Below, piece after piece: positions 24,291 through 33,273 of a stretch of 36,232 nucleotides of DNA. Made by a program: the position numbers and the translations under genes. Each line of letters begins with the position of its first letter. The first letter of the stretch is position 1. Below the pieces are notes generated by a model. That model made no database searches and had not been told where the DNA came from. It saw only the letters and a program-made list of their open reading frames with translations. Where the stretch lies: assembly GCA_947177015.1 (NCBI GenBank), contig CAMWSV010000002.1, positions 1 through 36,232 on the forward strand, written 5' to 3'. The DNA is from an uncultured Porphyromonadaceae bacterium (GTDB taxonomy: Bacteria; Bacteroidota; Bacteroidia; Bacteroidales; Muribaculaceae).

Positions 24291-26138
24291 TTAGAGATTA
24301 CAGCGTTTTTCGCTTGCGATGCTCCCGTCGGCGTAGGTCTTGACCTGAATATAGGGGATTCCGTGCGGCTCTACTGTAAGTTGTTTGCCGGCAAGGTCGT
24401 AATTCACGATCTTTACCACTTCGGTCTCACCCTTTACCGATTCCACTCCGTTGATGTCGCTCTCTGTTGTGCAATATCTCGACAGCGGTGAAGACGCCGA
24501 ATTCAACATCGTTCCGGCGAAGGTGTCCATCAGCACTGCTATAACTCTTATATTCTCTTTATTACCGGTGAGTTGCACACCTTTAGCGCTTTTGCCGTCG
24601 GCAAGATTGAAGTTTCCGCTGATTTTATATGTCTCAAACACTTCCGGCATCTGAGGTATCGATCCCACCAATTGAGACGCTTTGTAGTTGAGAGCGGCTA
24701 CCGAATTATAGTCAAGTCCGAACACGTAAGCGGAACCCTTCGTGAAGATATCCCAGTATTTTCCGGTGCGTGATGTGTCGCCGATAAAGTAGTTGGTCTG
24801 CGCCCATGTGGGATCCGAAAGTTTGTCGCATACCAATATCAGTTCTGTTTCAAATCTTCCCTCTTCGGGTTCTTCCATAAAGGTCACGTCGGCAGTGGCT
24901 TTTATGGCTGATTTGCTTTCATCGGTCCAGGTGATATTCACACGCAGATCCACATCCGTGGGATTATTCACGAAGTCAGGGAGCATATTGGGGATGTCTG
25001 CGAATGATCCGAGTGAATACCGGTTTACACCCACTGCCGGCACCGATTTGGGATTTGCCGGAAGCGTGGCGTATGAGGTCAGTATATCATTGATATGATA
25101 TGTGATGTATACGAAGTCATCGCCGTAGGTGTCGATCGCTTCCTCAAGTGCCACCCATCCTGCCGGACAGTTGCCGCACCACAGTCCGGTATATTCCTCC
25201 ACCAATGGTCGATATTTGGGAATCACAGGGAGTACGCGATAGTCCATCTGCACCGTGGGGGATACCCCGTCATTGACAATCCCGTTCACTTCGAGCACCT
25301 TGATCTCAAGCCCTGCATCCCCCAATTCTTCGGGAGCGGTGAATTTCACCATCGCAGGACTCACTGTACCGTACTCTCCTTCTCCTGTGAATTTCAATTC
25401 TCCGGTGGAGTTTTTCCCGCCGGTAGTGATCTGATATTTGATACTCTTCAGCGGGTTCACTCCCCTATTCTTGCATCTGACTTCCATTTCCGTCTCATCG
25501 CCTGCTTTGGCTCTGAATCCGGAGGGGATTTCGATAGATACTGCCGATTGAGGAATATCCATATCCAGAGTCACGGTCATCGCACTCATATAGTCCATAC
25601 GGGAGTAAGTCTTGTCCCATCGACTGTTCTGCGCGGTGCGGTAATAGAGGCTCCCTTCGGAATTGCCGTTCACCACTGCGATTGGGAAGGTTCGCACGCC
25701 GCTCGCAATCTCGTCTACGGTGATCGTATACCCGATATAGAGACCATCGGCAGGAATCATGATACCCTTGTCGAAGACACATTCCACTTTATCTCCAGTG
25801 ATCGACACATTTTTATACCCCACGCAGTTGGCGGCTGAGATCTCACCGTCGGGCAGTGTGGCGCTTACCCACACGGCTCCTTGGGGATTTACCTTGCAAC
25901 CCTCCACCACCGGCAGCGGAACCCGCATCGAATTCAGTTCGCCGCCGGCAAGCATCGGATCATTCAGGCAGATACAGATGTCGTAAGTATCGCATCGTGC
26001 GAAGCCGTAGCCGAAAGGTTGCTGATTATTCACGTTGTAGGTAAATTCCAACTCACGTCTTTGCATATTGTCTTCTGCAAAAGATGTGGCGGCTAATCCC
26101 GGAATCAACCACGATAAGAGTAATATTTTATATTTCAT
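24291..26138 (-). CDS. Secreted Omp28-like protein with thioredoxin-type CGNC motif
   Basis: The protein starts with a signal peptide (MKYKILLLSWLIPGLAATSFA, cut near residue 21). Residues of about 22-300 are strand-rich repeats of immunoglobulin-like character. At 309-330, PLVEEYTGLWCGNCPAGW (Cys321, Cys324) matches the start of the Omp28/thioredoxin-like region of Bacteroidota outer-membrane proteins; a CxxC in this setting may be redox active. The last 60 residues (VVKIVNYDLAGKQLTVEPHGIPYIQVKTYADGS) resemble the C-terminal sorting/anchoring tails of secreted Bacteroidota proteins. So it is exported and probably surface exposed. It lies 51 bases after the DPP-IV-type gene. Function is unknown. 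Confidence 0.82.
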   Translation of the reverse strand: MKYKILLLSWLIPGLAATSFAEDNMQRRELEFTYNVNNQQPFGYGFARCDTYDICICLNDPMLAGGELNSMRVPLPVVEGCKVNPQGAVWVSATLPDGEISAANCVGYKNVSITGDKVECVFDKGIMIPADGLYIGYTITVDEIASGVRTFPIAVVNGNSEGSLYYRTAQNSRWDKTYSRMDYMSAMTVTLDMDIPQSAVSIEIPSGFRAKAGDETEMEVRCKNRGVNPLKSIKYQITTGGKNSTGELKFTGEGEYGTVSPAMVKFTAPEELGDAGLEIKVLEVNGIVNDGVSPTVQMDYRVLPVIPKYRPLVEEYTGLWCGNCPAGWVALEEAIDTYGDDFVYITYHINDILTSYATLPANPKSVPAVGVNRYSLGSFADIPNMLPDFVNNPTDVDLRVNITWTDESKSAIKATADVTFMEEPEEGRFETELILVCDKLSDPTWAQTNYFIGDTSRTGKYWDIFTKGSAYVFGLDYNSVAALNYKASQLVGSIPQMPEVFETYKISGNFNLADGKSAKGVQLTGNKENIRVIAVLMDTFAGTMLNSASSPLSRYCTTESDINGVESVKGETEVVKIVNYDLAGKQLTVEPHGIPYIQVKTYADGSIASEKRCNL

Positions 26139-26189
26139 TTTGCCAATTTATTCCGTTAAGTAAGTCTCTAAAGTATCTTACTTATGTAT

Positions 26190-28373
26190 TTATTTCAGAT
26201 TATGATTATAATAATCCACAACTTTGTTAAACAGACTCGCACGGGCATTACACATCCTCAGGCTATGCTCAAAACCGGCAAACGACATCATATCAAACAG
26301 CGTACCCTCGTAGTTCAACTTTGAAGTATATTTCAAAGTGTTGTAGTAGTGCACGTTATCATCGGAAGTACCTGACATGATGAGCAGTTTCTTCGTCATC
26401 TTGTCAGTGCGGTTCAGTGCAGATGAAGATGAATATCCGCCGGGATTCTGCTGGGGAGTCTGCATGTAGCGTTCGGTATAGATCGAGTCGTAGAATCTCC
26501 AGTCAGTCACGGGCGCCATTGATACACCGCACTTGAACGGACATCCGTCGGCACTCAATTCCATCAGGGTCATGTAGCCGCCGTAACTCCAGCCGAAGCA
26601 TCCCATTCTCGAAGCATCTACAAAGGGCATGCGTGCAATCTCTTTCGCTCCCGCCAACTGATCTTTGACCTCCAGATTGCCCAGGTCGCGATAAACGGCG
26701 TGAGCCCACTGACGCGAACGGTTGCCGGTGCCTCTGCCATCTACCGCACAAACGATATACCCCTGCGACGCGATATAGAACACACCCTCCATGCTCCATT
26801 TATTCAGCACGAGTTGTGAGTCCGGTCCGTTATACTGATACATCACCAGCGGATACTTATTCGAGGGATTGAAGTCTGCCGGCTTGATCATATAACCGTT
26901 CATCTCCTCCCCGGCCGCATTCTTCACCTTGATGAATTCCATCTTGGGAGCATCGGCATATTTGGCGGCATACTGCGCGTTGTCTTCCATAGTCTGCACC
27001 ATCTTGCCGGAATTGGTATAGATACTGTAGACAGGAGGCGTGGTCGAGTTGCTGTAATTTCTCAGATAGTAATCGAAATTGGTACTGAAGTCAGCGGATT
27101 CAGTGCCCGGCTGACCGTGAAGCAGTTTCAGATTCCCTTTATTATCTACCGATGCCACATTGCGATTGATCGCTCCCAACGAAGTGGTCTGCACATAATA
27201 TAGTCCGCGCTTGGCGTCATATCCGTAGAAGTCGGTCACGTTGAAATCACCTTTAGTGATCTGGCGCTGCATATTGCCGGAGTAGTCGTAGCGGTAAAGA
27301 TGGCGATAACCGGATGCCTCCGAACCGATCACGAATCCCGTGGCATCATACTTCACCATCTGATACGAGTCGGGAGCCAGCCATGCCTTCGAGTCCTGCA
27401 CAAGGATGCGGTGAGCCACAGTCGACGCCGGATTCACCTTGTAGAGTTCGAGATGATTCTGATCTCTGTTGAGAATCATCACCATAAGATCCTTGCCGAG
27501 TCCGTCGAATTCGAGCGAGGGGATGTAGTCTGTCTCCTTGAGGGGGAGATCCATCTTCTTCATGCTCTGATCGTTGAGATTATAGGAGTGGACACTCACG
27601 ATCGAGTTGGGATAGCCTGCCAAGGGATACTTATACGTATAGGTGGCAGGATAGAGATCGCCGTCGGGATCCGTATCGCAGTAACTGCGGTAGTTGTCAA
27701 AACTGTAGGCGGGCACTTTCGACTCATCGAAACGCATGAAGGCGAGTGTGTTGTCGTCGGCACTCCAGCGGATTGTATTGAGCACTGCGAATTCCTCTTC
27801 GTAGCCCCAGTCGGGAGTGCCGTAGATGATCTTGTTTATCTCGCCGTCGTCGGTGATTTTCTTATCGGTGCCATAGTCAAGATTAGCGATATAGATATTG
27901 TTGCCCCGCTGATAAGCCACGCATCTGCCGTCGTGCGATAGCACCGCCCCCTGCTGCGGACCACCCTCCGAAACCTTCTTCAGCGTCATTCTCCTTACGT
28001 CATAAACATAGTAGGAGGCTCTGAACGTATGGCGGTATATCTTCTCCGAATCGTTCCAGAGCAGTATATACTTCCCATTGTCTGAGATGGTGTATCCCTC
28101 AAACTCATCTATCTTGAGATCACCCTTCACGGTGTTCACGTCAAAGAGGGTCGATACTTTCTTACCCGTGCGGTAAGAATACACTTCAATGGAATTGCCA
28201 TCGTTCGAGATGCAGGAATAGGTCTCTCCATCGCTCAGCGGAACCATCTCCTTCACTCCGGCGGGGGTAGCCACCTTCAGGTCGCAGAAGTCATTAAGCG
28301 ATAATGTCGCCGCCCCGGCCTGCATACCGGTGGCGAGCGACATTGCTAATAAGATATTGGATTTGAATTTCAT
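26190..28373 (-). CDS. S9B prolyl dipeptidyl peptidase (DPP-IV type)
   Basis: DPP-IV enzymes remove X-Pro or X-Ala dipeptides from peptide N termini; in Bacteroidales they act in the periplasm or at the surface. Seen: a signal peptide (MKFKSNILLAMSLATGMQAGA), a beta-propeller domain to about residue 480 including DWGYEEEF, whose Glu pair grips the substrate amino terminus, and an alpha/beta-hydrolase domain with GWSYGGY (Ser596), GTSDDNVHY (Asp672) and FEHSLR (His703), the complete triad. At 727 residues the length is normal. The Omp28-like gene follows after 51 bases on the same strand and proS lies 80 bases upstream. Confidence 0.95.
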   Translation of the reverse strand: MKFKSNILLAMSLATGMQAGAATLSLNDFCDLKVATPAGVKEMVPLSDGETYSCISNDGNSIEVYSYRTGKKVSTLFDVNTVKGDLKIDEFEGYTISDNGKYILLWNDSEKIYRHTFRASYYVYDVRRMTLKKVSEGGPQQGAVLSHDGRCVAYQRGNNIYIANLDYGTDKKITDDGEINKIIYGTPDWGYEEEFAVLNTIRWSADDNTLAFMRFDESKVPAYSFDNYRSYCDTDPDGDLYPATYTYKYPLAGYPNSIVSVHSYNLNDQSMKKMDLPLKETDYIPSLEFDGLGKDLMVMILNRDQNHLELYKVNPASTVAHRILVQDSKAWLAPDSYQMVKYDATGFVIGSEASGYRHLYRYDYSGNMQRQITKGDFNVTDFYGYDAKRGLYYVQTTSLGAINRNVASVDNKGNLKLLHGQPGTESADFSTNFDYYLRNYSNSTTPPVYSIYTNSGKMVQTMEDNAQYAAKYADAPKMEFIKVKNAAGEEMNGYMIKPADFNPSNKYPLVMYQYNGPDSQLVLNKWSMEGVFYIASQGYIVCAVDGRGTGNRSRQWAHAVYRDLGNLEVKDQLAGAKEIARMPFVDASRMGCFGWSYGGYMTLMELSADGCPFKCGVSMAPVTDWRFYDSIYTERYMQTPQQNPGGYSSSSALNRTDKMTKKLLIMSGTSDDNVHYYNTLKYTSKLNYEGTLFDMMSFAGFEHSLRMCNARASLFNKVVDYYNHNLK

Positions 28374-28414
28374 GGATTTAAGTTAGTTTGCAGAGTCAGG
28401 CATGAGCAAAATCC

Positions 28415-28430
28415 CGGGCTATAAAGCCCG
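28415..28430 (-). terminator. Small GC hairpin between proS and the peptidase gene
   Basis: CGGGCT-ATAA-AGCCCG, a perfect 6-bp stem, followed on the minus strand by GGATTTTG. The U run is only four bases, so a terminator or attenuator is possible but weak. It lies 24 bases after the proS stop. Confidence 0.45.
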
Positions 28431-28453
28431 CAGACTTCACCATGCGGTTATGC

Positions 28454-29935
28454 TTAGTATGCTCTTGCAAAGAGTACTCTTCTTGCCGAGGGTTTGCCTG
28501 TCACCATGCACTTGCCGGGTGTCTCGTCACCCTCCAGTGGGATACAGCGGATCGTAGCCTTTGTCTCGTTCTTGATCTTCTCCTCTGTCTCGGGAGTGCC
28601 GTCCCAGTGTGCAAGAATGAAGCCGCCCTTTTCGATCTGCTCCTTGAATTCGTCGTAGGTGTCTACGGCATACGTCATCTCGTCACGATACTTTTTGGCT
28701 TTCTCAAAGAGGTTTTTCTGAATATCCTCAAGAAGGTTCTCGATGTGGTTGGCGATGCCGTCGAATGATACCGTCTCTTTTTCGAGAGTGTCACGGCGCA
28801 TAAGTTCCACAGTACCGTTTTCAAGGTCGCGCTGCCCCAATGCGAGACGCACGGGCACACCTTTCACTTCATAGTCGGCGAATTTGAAACCGGGTCGCTT
28901 GTTATCGGCATCATCAAATTTCACGCTGATACCCTTCTTCTTCAATTCTGCGAGCAGGGGTTCCACTTTTTCAGCGATAGCCTTTCTCCCCTCCTCATCT
29001 TTATAGATGGGGATGATCACCACCTGAATCGGGGCGAGGTGCGGCGGAAGCACAAGACCATTGTCGTCAGAGTGAGTCATGATGAGGGCACCCATGAGTC
29101 GGGTACTTACTCCCCATGAGTTAGCCCATACGAGTTCGGGCTTATTCTCTTTGTTCACGAAGGTCACGTCGAATGCCTTGGCGAAGTTCTGTCCGAGGTT
29201 ATGGGAAGTGCCGCTCTGCAGTGCCTTACCATCCTGCATGAGAGCCTCGATAGTGTAGGTATTGATGGCTCCGGCGAAACGCTCGGTCTCACTCTTCACA
29301 CCCACGATCACCGGCATAGCCATATACTTCTCGGCGAACGTTGCATAGAGATTGATCATCTCCACCGTGCGCTTCTGAGATTCGTCTGCGGTGGCGTGAG
29401 CGCAGTGACCCTCCTGCCATAGGAATTCCGCCGTGCGCAGAAACATACGTGTACGCATCTCCCAACGCATTACATTAGCCCACTGATTCACGAGAATCGG
29501 CAGGTCGCGCCATGAGTGAATCCAGTTTTTATATGTACCCCAGATGATTGTCTCCGAGGTGGGACGCACGATCAACTCTTCTTCGAGTTTGGCGGCAGGG
29601 TCTACGATGACGCCGTTGCCGTCGGGGTCGTTCTTAAGGCGATAGTGAGTCACCACCGCACATTCCTTTGCGAATCCTTCTACATGCTCCGCCTCTCTGC
29701 AGAGGAAGGATTTCGGGATCAGGAGGGGGAAATACGCATTCTGCACGCCGGTCTCCTTAAACATGCCGTCAAGGGTCTGCTGCATCTTCTCCCAGATAGC
29801 ATATCCGTATGGCTTTATCACCATACATCCGCGCACTGCCGACTGCTCAGCAAGGTCAGCCTTCACAACTAATTCATTGTACCACTGGGAATAATTATCC
29901 GAACGTTTCGTAAAGTTCTTTAATTCCTTTGCCAT
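28454..29935 (-). CDS. proS: Prolyl-tRNA synthetase, archaeal/eukaryotic type
   Basis: ProRS charges tRNA-Pro in the cytoplasm. It is a class II synthetase: motif 2 region [16 protein letters not shown] and [27 protein letters not shown], motif 3 region [22 protein letters not shown], then an anticodon-binding domain and a C-terminal domain ending FARAY. The absence of the INS editing insertion, the 493-residue length and the terminal ARAY place it in the eukaryote/archaeal-like group, as usual in Bacteroides. The leader region upstream (29936-30104) is built of tandem repeats and would be CU-rich in the mRNA. Confidence 0.97.
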   Translation of the reverse strand: MAKELKNFTKRSDNYSQWYNELVVKADLAEQSAVRGCMVIKPYGYAIWEKMQQTLDGMFKETGVQNAYFPLLIPKSFLCREAEHVEGFAKECAVVTHYRLKNDPDGNGVIVDPAAKLEEELIVRPTSETIIWGTYKNWIHSWRDLPILVNQWANVMRWEMRTRMFLRTAEFLWQEGHCAHATADESQKRTVEMINLYATFAEKYMAMPVIVGVKSETERFAGAINTYTIEALMQDGKALQSGTSHNLGQNFAKAFDVTFVNKENKPELVWANSWGVSTRLMGALIMTHSDDNGLVLPPHLAPIQVVIIPIYKDEEGRKAIAEKVEPLLAELKKKGISVKFDDADNKRPGFKFADYEVKGVPVRLALGQRDLENGTVELMRRDTLEKETVSFDGIANHIENLLEDIQKNLFEKAKKYRDEMTYAVDTYDEFKEQIEKGGFILAHWDGTPETEEKIKNETKATIRCIPLEGDETPGKCMVTGKPSARRVLFARAY

Positions 29936-29953
29936 TATTTTTTTTCTGTTTTG

Positions 29954-30019
29954 GAGGGGATTGGAGTTATTGGAGGAGAATTGGAAAAGATTGGAGGAGA
30001 ATTGGAAAAGATTGGAGGA
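29954..30019. repeat. 21-bp tandem repeat in front of proS
   Basis: GAATTGGAAAAGATTGGAGGA is repeated exactly at 29978-29998 and 29999-30019, with an imperfect relative at 29954-29977. The array starts 18 bases upstream of the proS start codon, so any transcript from further upstream carries it as a CU-rich leader. Confidence 0.9.
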
Positions 30020-30051
30020 GATTGAAATCTGAAAGAGATTAGAAGATCAAG

Positions 30052-30096
30052 ATAATTCCGATAATTCCAATTATTCCGATAATTCCGATAATTTTA
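30052..30096. repeat. 9-bp tandem repeat (ATAATTCCG), five copies
   Basis: Units at 30052, 30061, 30070, 30079 and 30088; two are exact, two differ by one or two bases and the last is degenerate. The array ends 8 bases before the DUF4293 stop. Between this and the 21-bp array I see only A/G-rich DNA. Confidence 0.88.
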
Positions 30097-30104
30097 TTAG
30101 AAAG

Positions 30105-30566
30105 TTATCTGAGGCGTTCCGATTCGCGGATAGTGCGCTGGTCGGCACTGATGCGCTGGTAAGCCATTGCCACTGAGATCAGCGAGATAAAGGGAGCGCA
30201 GATCATTGAAGACCAATCCACATCAGCATCGCTGAAAGCCTGATAGGCGATAATAGCGCACGCAAGAATCACGCAGATCAGCGCCACTACGGTAAGCATA
30301 CAGAGTCGCTTCTGCAATTTCAGATTCTTGAATGTGAAGATCGCTATGAGCGGTAGCAATGCCGAAAGCAACGAGATAGCGAAGATATACCAGGTAGACA
30401 CGCTCACGCTTTCAGCGGCATTGTCACCCATCGGGATAATACCCCAAGGCATAAAGTCATAATAGACTGAATCCACATTGATCTGACCCAGCGACATAAA
30501 CGAGAAGCACCCCATCAGCACCACACAGATCAAAAGCAGCACCGACTGCCATCTTTGAATTACCAT
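30105..30566 (-). CDS. DUF4293 family membrane protein
   Basis: A small Bacteroidota membrane protein of unknown function. The opening MVIQRWQSVLLLICVVLM is the family's usual first helix (MIQRIQ-type start). Four hydrophobic segments are visible at about 7-24, 56-75, 87-111 and 123-140, with a polar loop of about 30 residues after the first helix. The C terminus is short and charged (ADQRTIRESERLR). At 153 residues the length fits. Its neighbour downstream is proS, but repeat arrays on both sides separate it from the adjacent genes, so it is probably transcribed by itself. Confidence 0.85.
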   Translation of the reverse strand: MVIQRWQSVLLLICVVLMGCFSFMSLGQINVDSVYYDFMPWGIIPMGDNAAESVSVSTWYIFAISLLSALLPLIAIFTFKNLKLQKRLCMLTVVALICVILACAIIAYQAFSDADVDWSSMICAPFISLISVAMAYQRISADQRTIRESERLR

Positions 30567-30591
30567 TATCTTTTTTTCTTAAAAGTTAATA

Positions 30592-30662
30592 TTGCAAATT
30601 CAGAATTAATTGCAAATTTAGAATTAATTGCAAAATAAATTAATTACAAATTTAGCAATTAA
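30592..30662. repeat. 18-bp AT-rich tandem repeat carrying promoter-like boxes
   Basis: Four units of 16-19 bp begin TTGCAAA or TTACAAA at 30592, 30610, 30628 and 30644. Two contain CAAATTTA, which on the minus strand reads TAAATTTG, an exact -7 box. Confidence 0.85.
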
Positions 30663-30677
30663 TTTTAATTTAGTCAA
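30647..30677 (-). promoter_or_regulatory. Candidate promoter of the DUF4293 gene
   Basis: On the minus strand: CTTG (30677-30674), 19 bases, TAAATTTG (30654-30647). The -33 box has one mismatch from TTTG. The -7 box belongs to the last unit of the 18-bp repeat; a second -7 copy lies at 30620-30613. Confidence 0.5.
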
Positions 30678-30699
30678 GTTTAATCTCTAAAATATCCCT

Positions 30700-30854
30700 C
30701 CGTCTCCCATTGTGCCATCCCTTCTGCCAAGAAGCCAAATGCCGCAATGAGCAGTTGGGAAGCGGTGCGGTCCTCCCGGTTCGGTGTAGCCCCTTTAGGG
30801 GGTGGAAGCCGTCCACAAGGAGTAAGCCTGAAGAGAGCGGGCGCCACTCAGGTC
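30700..30854. other. GC-rich spacer after the TPR-like gene
   Basis: By my count 72 of 120 bases from 30721 to 30840 are G or C, against very AT-rich DNA immediately to the left. It contains several short inverted pairs (CCCC-TTTA-GGGG at 30790-30801, CCTGA/TCAGG near 30826-30857, CCGCA/TGCGG near 30742-30770). The + ORF 30710-31189 crosses it but overlaps the TPR gene and has a frame-shadow composition. It may be a gene remnant, an extragenic palindromic element or a structured RNA. Confidence 0.35.
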
Positions 30855-33209
30855 TTAGCCGAGGGCATCAAAGAGGAGGGGGAGCGCTGAGGCTATCCGC
30901 CCGCGGAGCGGGTGATTCCCGAATTGAAGGCGGAGATGCCGCTCGATCTCCCGGCGGTCTATCTTGTCATTGCGTAGGCGAGCCATCCCGTGCAGCGCCT
31001 CAAGGGCATCCCCTATCGAATCTATCGCTAAGGCGTAATCCATCAACCATTTCTCATCCTCCACCATCGATTCCAATTCCTCAGCCGTTCCCGCCTCCGC
31101 AGCGCTCTCCCCATCCCCTCCTATCGAATCAGAAAGCGAGCGCGCCGCCAGATACATCTCCACATTATTGCGGAGTGCCGCTACCGTAGCCTTCACCTCG
31201 GAATCATGCCGCGCGGAATCAGGATTGTCGGAATCAGGCTCATCCTGCGCCAGTAGCCATTTTTTCAGAATGAGTCTGAGCACATTCGGATTCTCGGGTG
31301 CCACATATACAGCGCGGTCGAGAAATTTGTACGGCTGAGCGTTTTCTTCCCTCTGTCTTATCTTCCCGCTCACCTCCATATCAGCCAAGGGGAGGAGATA
31401 CGTCAGGTCGTTCTTATCTTTATTGTGGAGCAGAAGCAGCGGTTGCAACAGATCGGAGGTAAGTTTGCCCGATTTCTGTCCCAATCGCACTATCTTCTTC
31501 GCCACCCACTCATCTTCAGGATTCATCAGCGCCGCAGTCTTGAAATAGATGAGGGCGTTGTCGAGATCGCCACTGCGCTCGTATGCCAAGGCTATCTTCT
31601 GGTTGGCGAGGTCGCGAATCTTATCATCCTTGGAGGAGTCGGCGAGCATCCGGTAATATCTTATGGCATCCTCATGAAAACCCTGCTTGAAATAGAAGTC
31701 AGCCACCGCACTGATTATCTCCGTCTGCATGAAGACCTCTCCCACGAAAGGCCAGGCGCTGAGATCGAGCGCGCGCTCGAAGGGATTGCGGAACTCGGCG
31801 CGATGCTTGAAGTAATTGAAGAAGCGATAGAGAGTGCGCGCGAAGTTATAGGTCTCCAGTTCGAATTCCGGTATCGAGGAGTGCAGCGTGAAGCCCTTCA
31901 TCTCCTCATTTATCTGCTGCGCCTGCGCCTCGATGGTACTCTTCAGCATATCCATAGCCTGCTTCGGCATACGGCGCATATTTATCAACATCGCAAATTT
32001 ATCGGAATCGCACGCACCGGGATTCAGCGCGTAGAGGTCCATTACGGAATTGAATTCCTCGGGCAGACCGAGCCGGTCTATTTCCCACGGCTCGTAAGGT
32101 CTGAACCACGCATCCATATCGTTAAAGAAGGGGTCGCCGCTCACACTCTCGAATAGCGCCAGCATCATATCGGCTCCATGATTCTGCATATCCGAGAATT
32201 TACGTATATGCTTCTCAATCCCCGTATTCGACATAATATTTTCCCATTCCGGATTCTCCTCCAATTTTTCAAGGTCGATCTCTCCCGATTCATTCCGGAT
32301 ATTCTTGAGGAAGTCGGGGGTCATCTTCTGCAGGTCGGGAAGGATCTCCTCTTTGATGCGGGCGTTGAATTTCTTGGCGCCACGCACACGCGCCAGCGCG
32401 TAGACGGTCTCGCGCATACGGGTGTAGAAGGTGAGGTCGTCGGCAAGGAGTTCGAAGCGGGTCTGCAGGTCTTCATCCTTTGCCACACGCGCCGGGAATC
32501 TGTCGAGAATAAGGGCGATACCCACCGCCGAGCGAGCCTTGATCTTCTCTGATGAGGCTTTGGCATATATGTTGAGCAGAGTGGTGAAAATTTCAGAGGA
32601 GTATCTGCGAAGTCCCTTCATAATCAAACCGCCGATAAGCACCGCACGCAGGGAGAAAGAGAGGTCATCATCCACAATTACGTTCTCGATCGAACGGATG
32701 TCTTTCTTCAGGTCGGCGGCACGCATGGTGAGCACAATGGAGAAGAGATCTTTTAGCGCCATATTTTTTGACACCACGGCATCGCGGTATTCTTTCGATT
32801 GCTTGTCAAACTGCAGTTGAGCCGAGGCATCGGCACTGAGGTATCTGCCGATGGCTTCGGAGTAGTTGAGTGCGGAGAACGCCGCCAATCTGCGCAGGGT
32901 ATAATATTGGCTCGACGAGTCCTTCCCCACCACCTCATCGTAATATTCATCGAGGATCGTGAAGAGGGATTCACGTATGTTGTTGAGAATCCTGTTGCGC
33001 TCCGGATCTTTCCTGCCGTCCTTGAGCCATTGCAGCGATTGCAGCAGATAGGTATAGGTGGTCTCGGTGCGGTTGAGTTGCTCGATAAGCCGGAAGTTGC
33101 CGTTGCCTGCCATCTCCCTGAGCCGGGATGCCGCCTCGCGGAGTCGGTCGGCGGCGATGAGATCGCGGACGGTCTTGTAATCTATATTGATGGATCTGTT
33201 TAGTGCCAT
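30855..33209 (-). CDS. Large cytoplasmic helical protein with TPR-like repeats, function unknown
   Basis: 784 residues, almost wholly helical, no signal peptide or membrane segment. The clearest TPR-like pairs are near 510-570 (VADFYFKQGFHEDAIRYYRMLAD, then IALAYERSGDLDNALIYFKTAALMNPEDEW), followed by a looser one with FLDRAVYVAPENPNVLRL. The N-terminal third also looks like a helical-repeat solenoid (LREAASRLREMAGNGNFRLIEQL). An acidic, Ser/Gly/Asp-rich linker lies around 680-715. I recognise no catalytic motif. Relatives of this kind occur in Bacteroidales, but I cannot name a family. It follows the HsdR-like gene by 64 bases on the same strand; a -7 box in that gap suggests it can also be transcribed alone. 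Confidence 0.85.
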   Translation of the reverse strand: MALNRSINIDYKTVRDLIAADRLREAASRLREMAGNGNFRLIEQLNRTETTYTYLLQSLQWLKDGRKDPERNRILNNIRESLFTILDEYYDEVVGKDSSSQYYTLRRLAAFSALNYSEAIGRYLSADASAQLQFDKQSKEYRDAVVSKNMALKDLFSIVLTMRAADLKKDIRSIENVIVDDDLSFSLRAVLIGGLIMKGLRRYSSEIFTTLLNIYAKASSEKIKARSAVGIALILDRFPARVAKDEDLQTRFELLADDLTFYTRMRETVYALARVRGAKKFNARIKEEILPDLQKMTPDFLKNIRNESGEIDLEKLEENPEWENIMSNTGIEKHIRKFSDMQNHGADMMLALFESVSGDPFFNDMDAWFRPYEPWEIDRLGLPEEFNSVMDLYALNPGACDSDKFAMLINMRRMPKQAMDMLKSTIEAQAQQINEEMKGFTLHSSIPEFELETYNFARTLYRFFNYFKHRAEFRNPFERALDLSAWPFVGEVFMQTEIISAVADFYFKQGFHEDAIRYYRMLADSSKDDKIRDLANQKIALAYERSGDLDNALIYFKTAALMNPEDEWVAKKIVRLGQKSGKLTSDLLQPLLLLHNKDKNDLTYLLPLADMEVSGKIRQREENAQPYKFLDRAVYVAPENPNVLRLILKKWLLAQDEPDSDNPDSARHDSEVKATVAALRNNVEMYLAARSLSDSIGGDGESAAEAGTAEELESMVEDEKWLMDYALAIDSIGDALEALHGMARLRNDKIDRREIERHLRLQFGNHPLRGRIASALPLLFDALG

Positions 33210-33236
33210 AAAATTTTCCTATATACTTATATATAT

Positions 33237-33244
33237 CAAATATA
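33237..33244 (-). promoter_or_regulatory. Candidate -7 box for the TPR-like gene
   Basis: Reads TATATTTG on the minus strand, an exact TAnnTTTG. The nearest TTTG (33263-33260) is only 15 bases upstream rather than 19-21, so this is a weak promoter or only the -7 half. Confidence 0.35.
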
Positions 33245-33273
33245 TAACAAATAGCGCGCCAAAGTTGTCGGAA

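Noticed and set aside
30710-31189. 159-residue + strand ORF
   Set aside because: Most of it is antisense to the well-supported TPR gene, and its Pro/Ser/Arg-rich content is typical of shadow frames.
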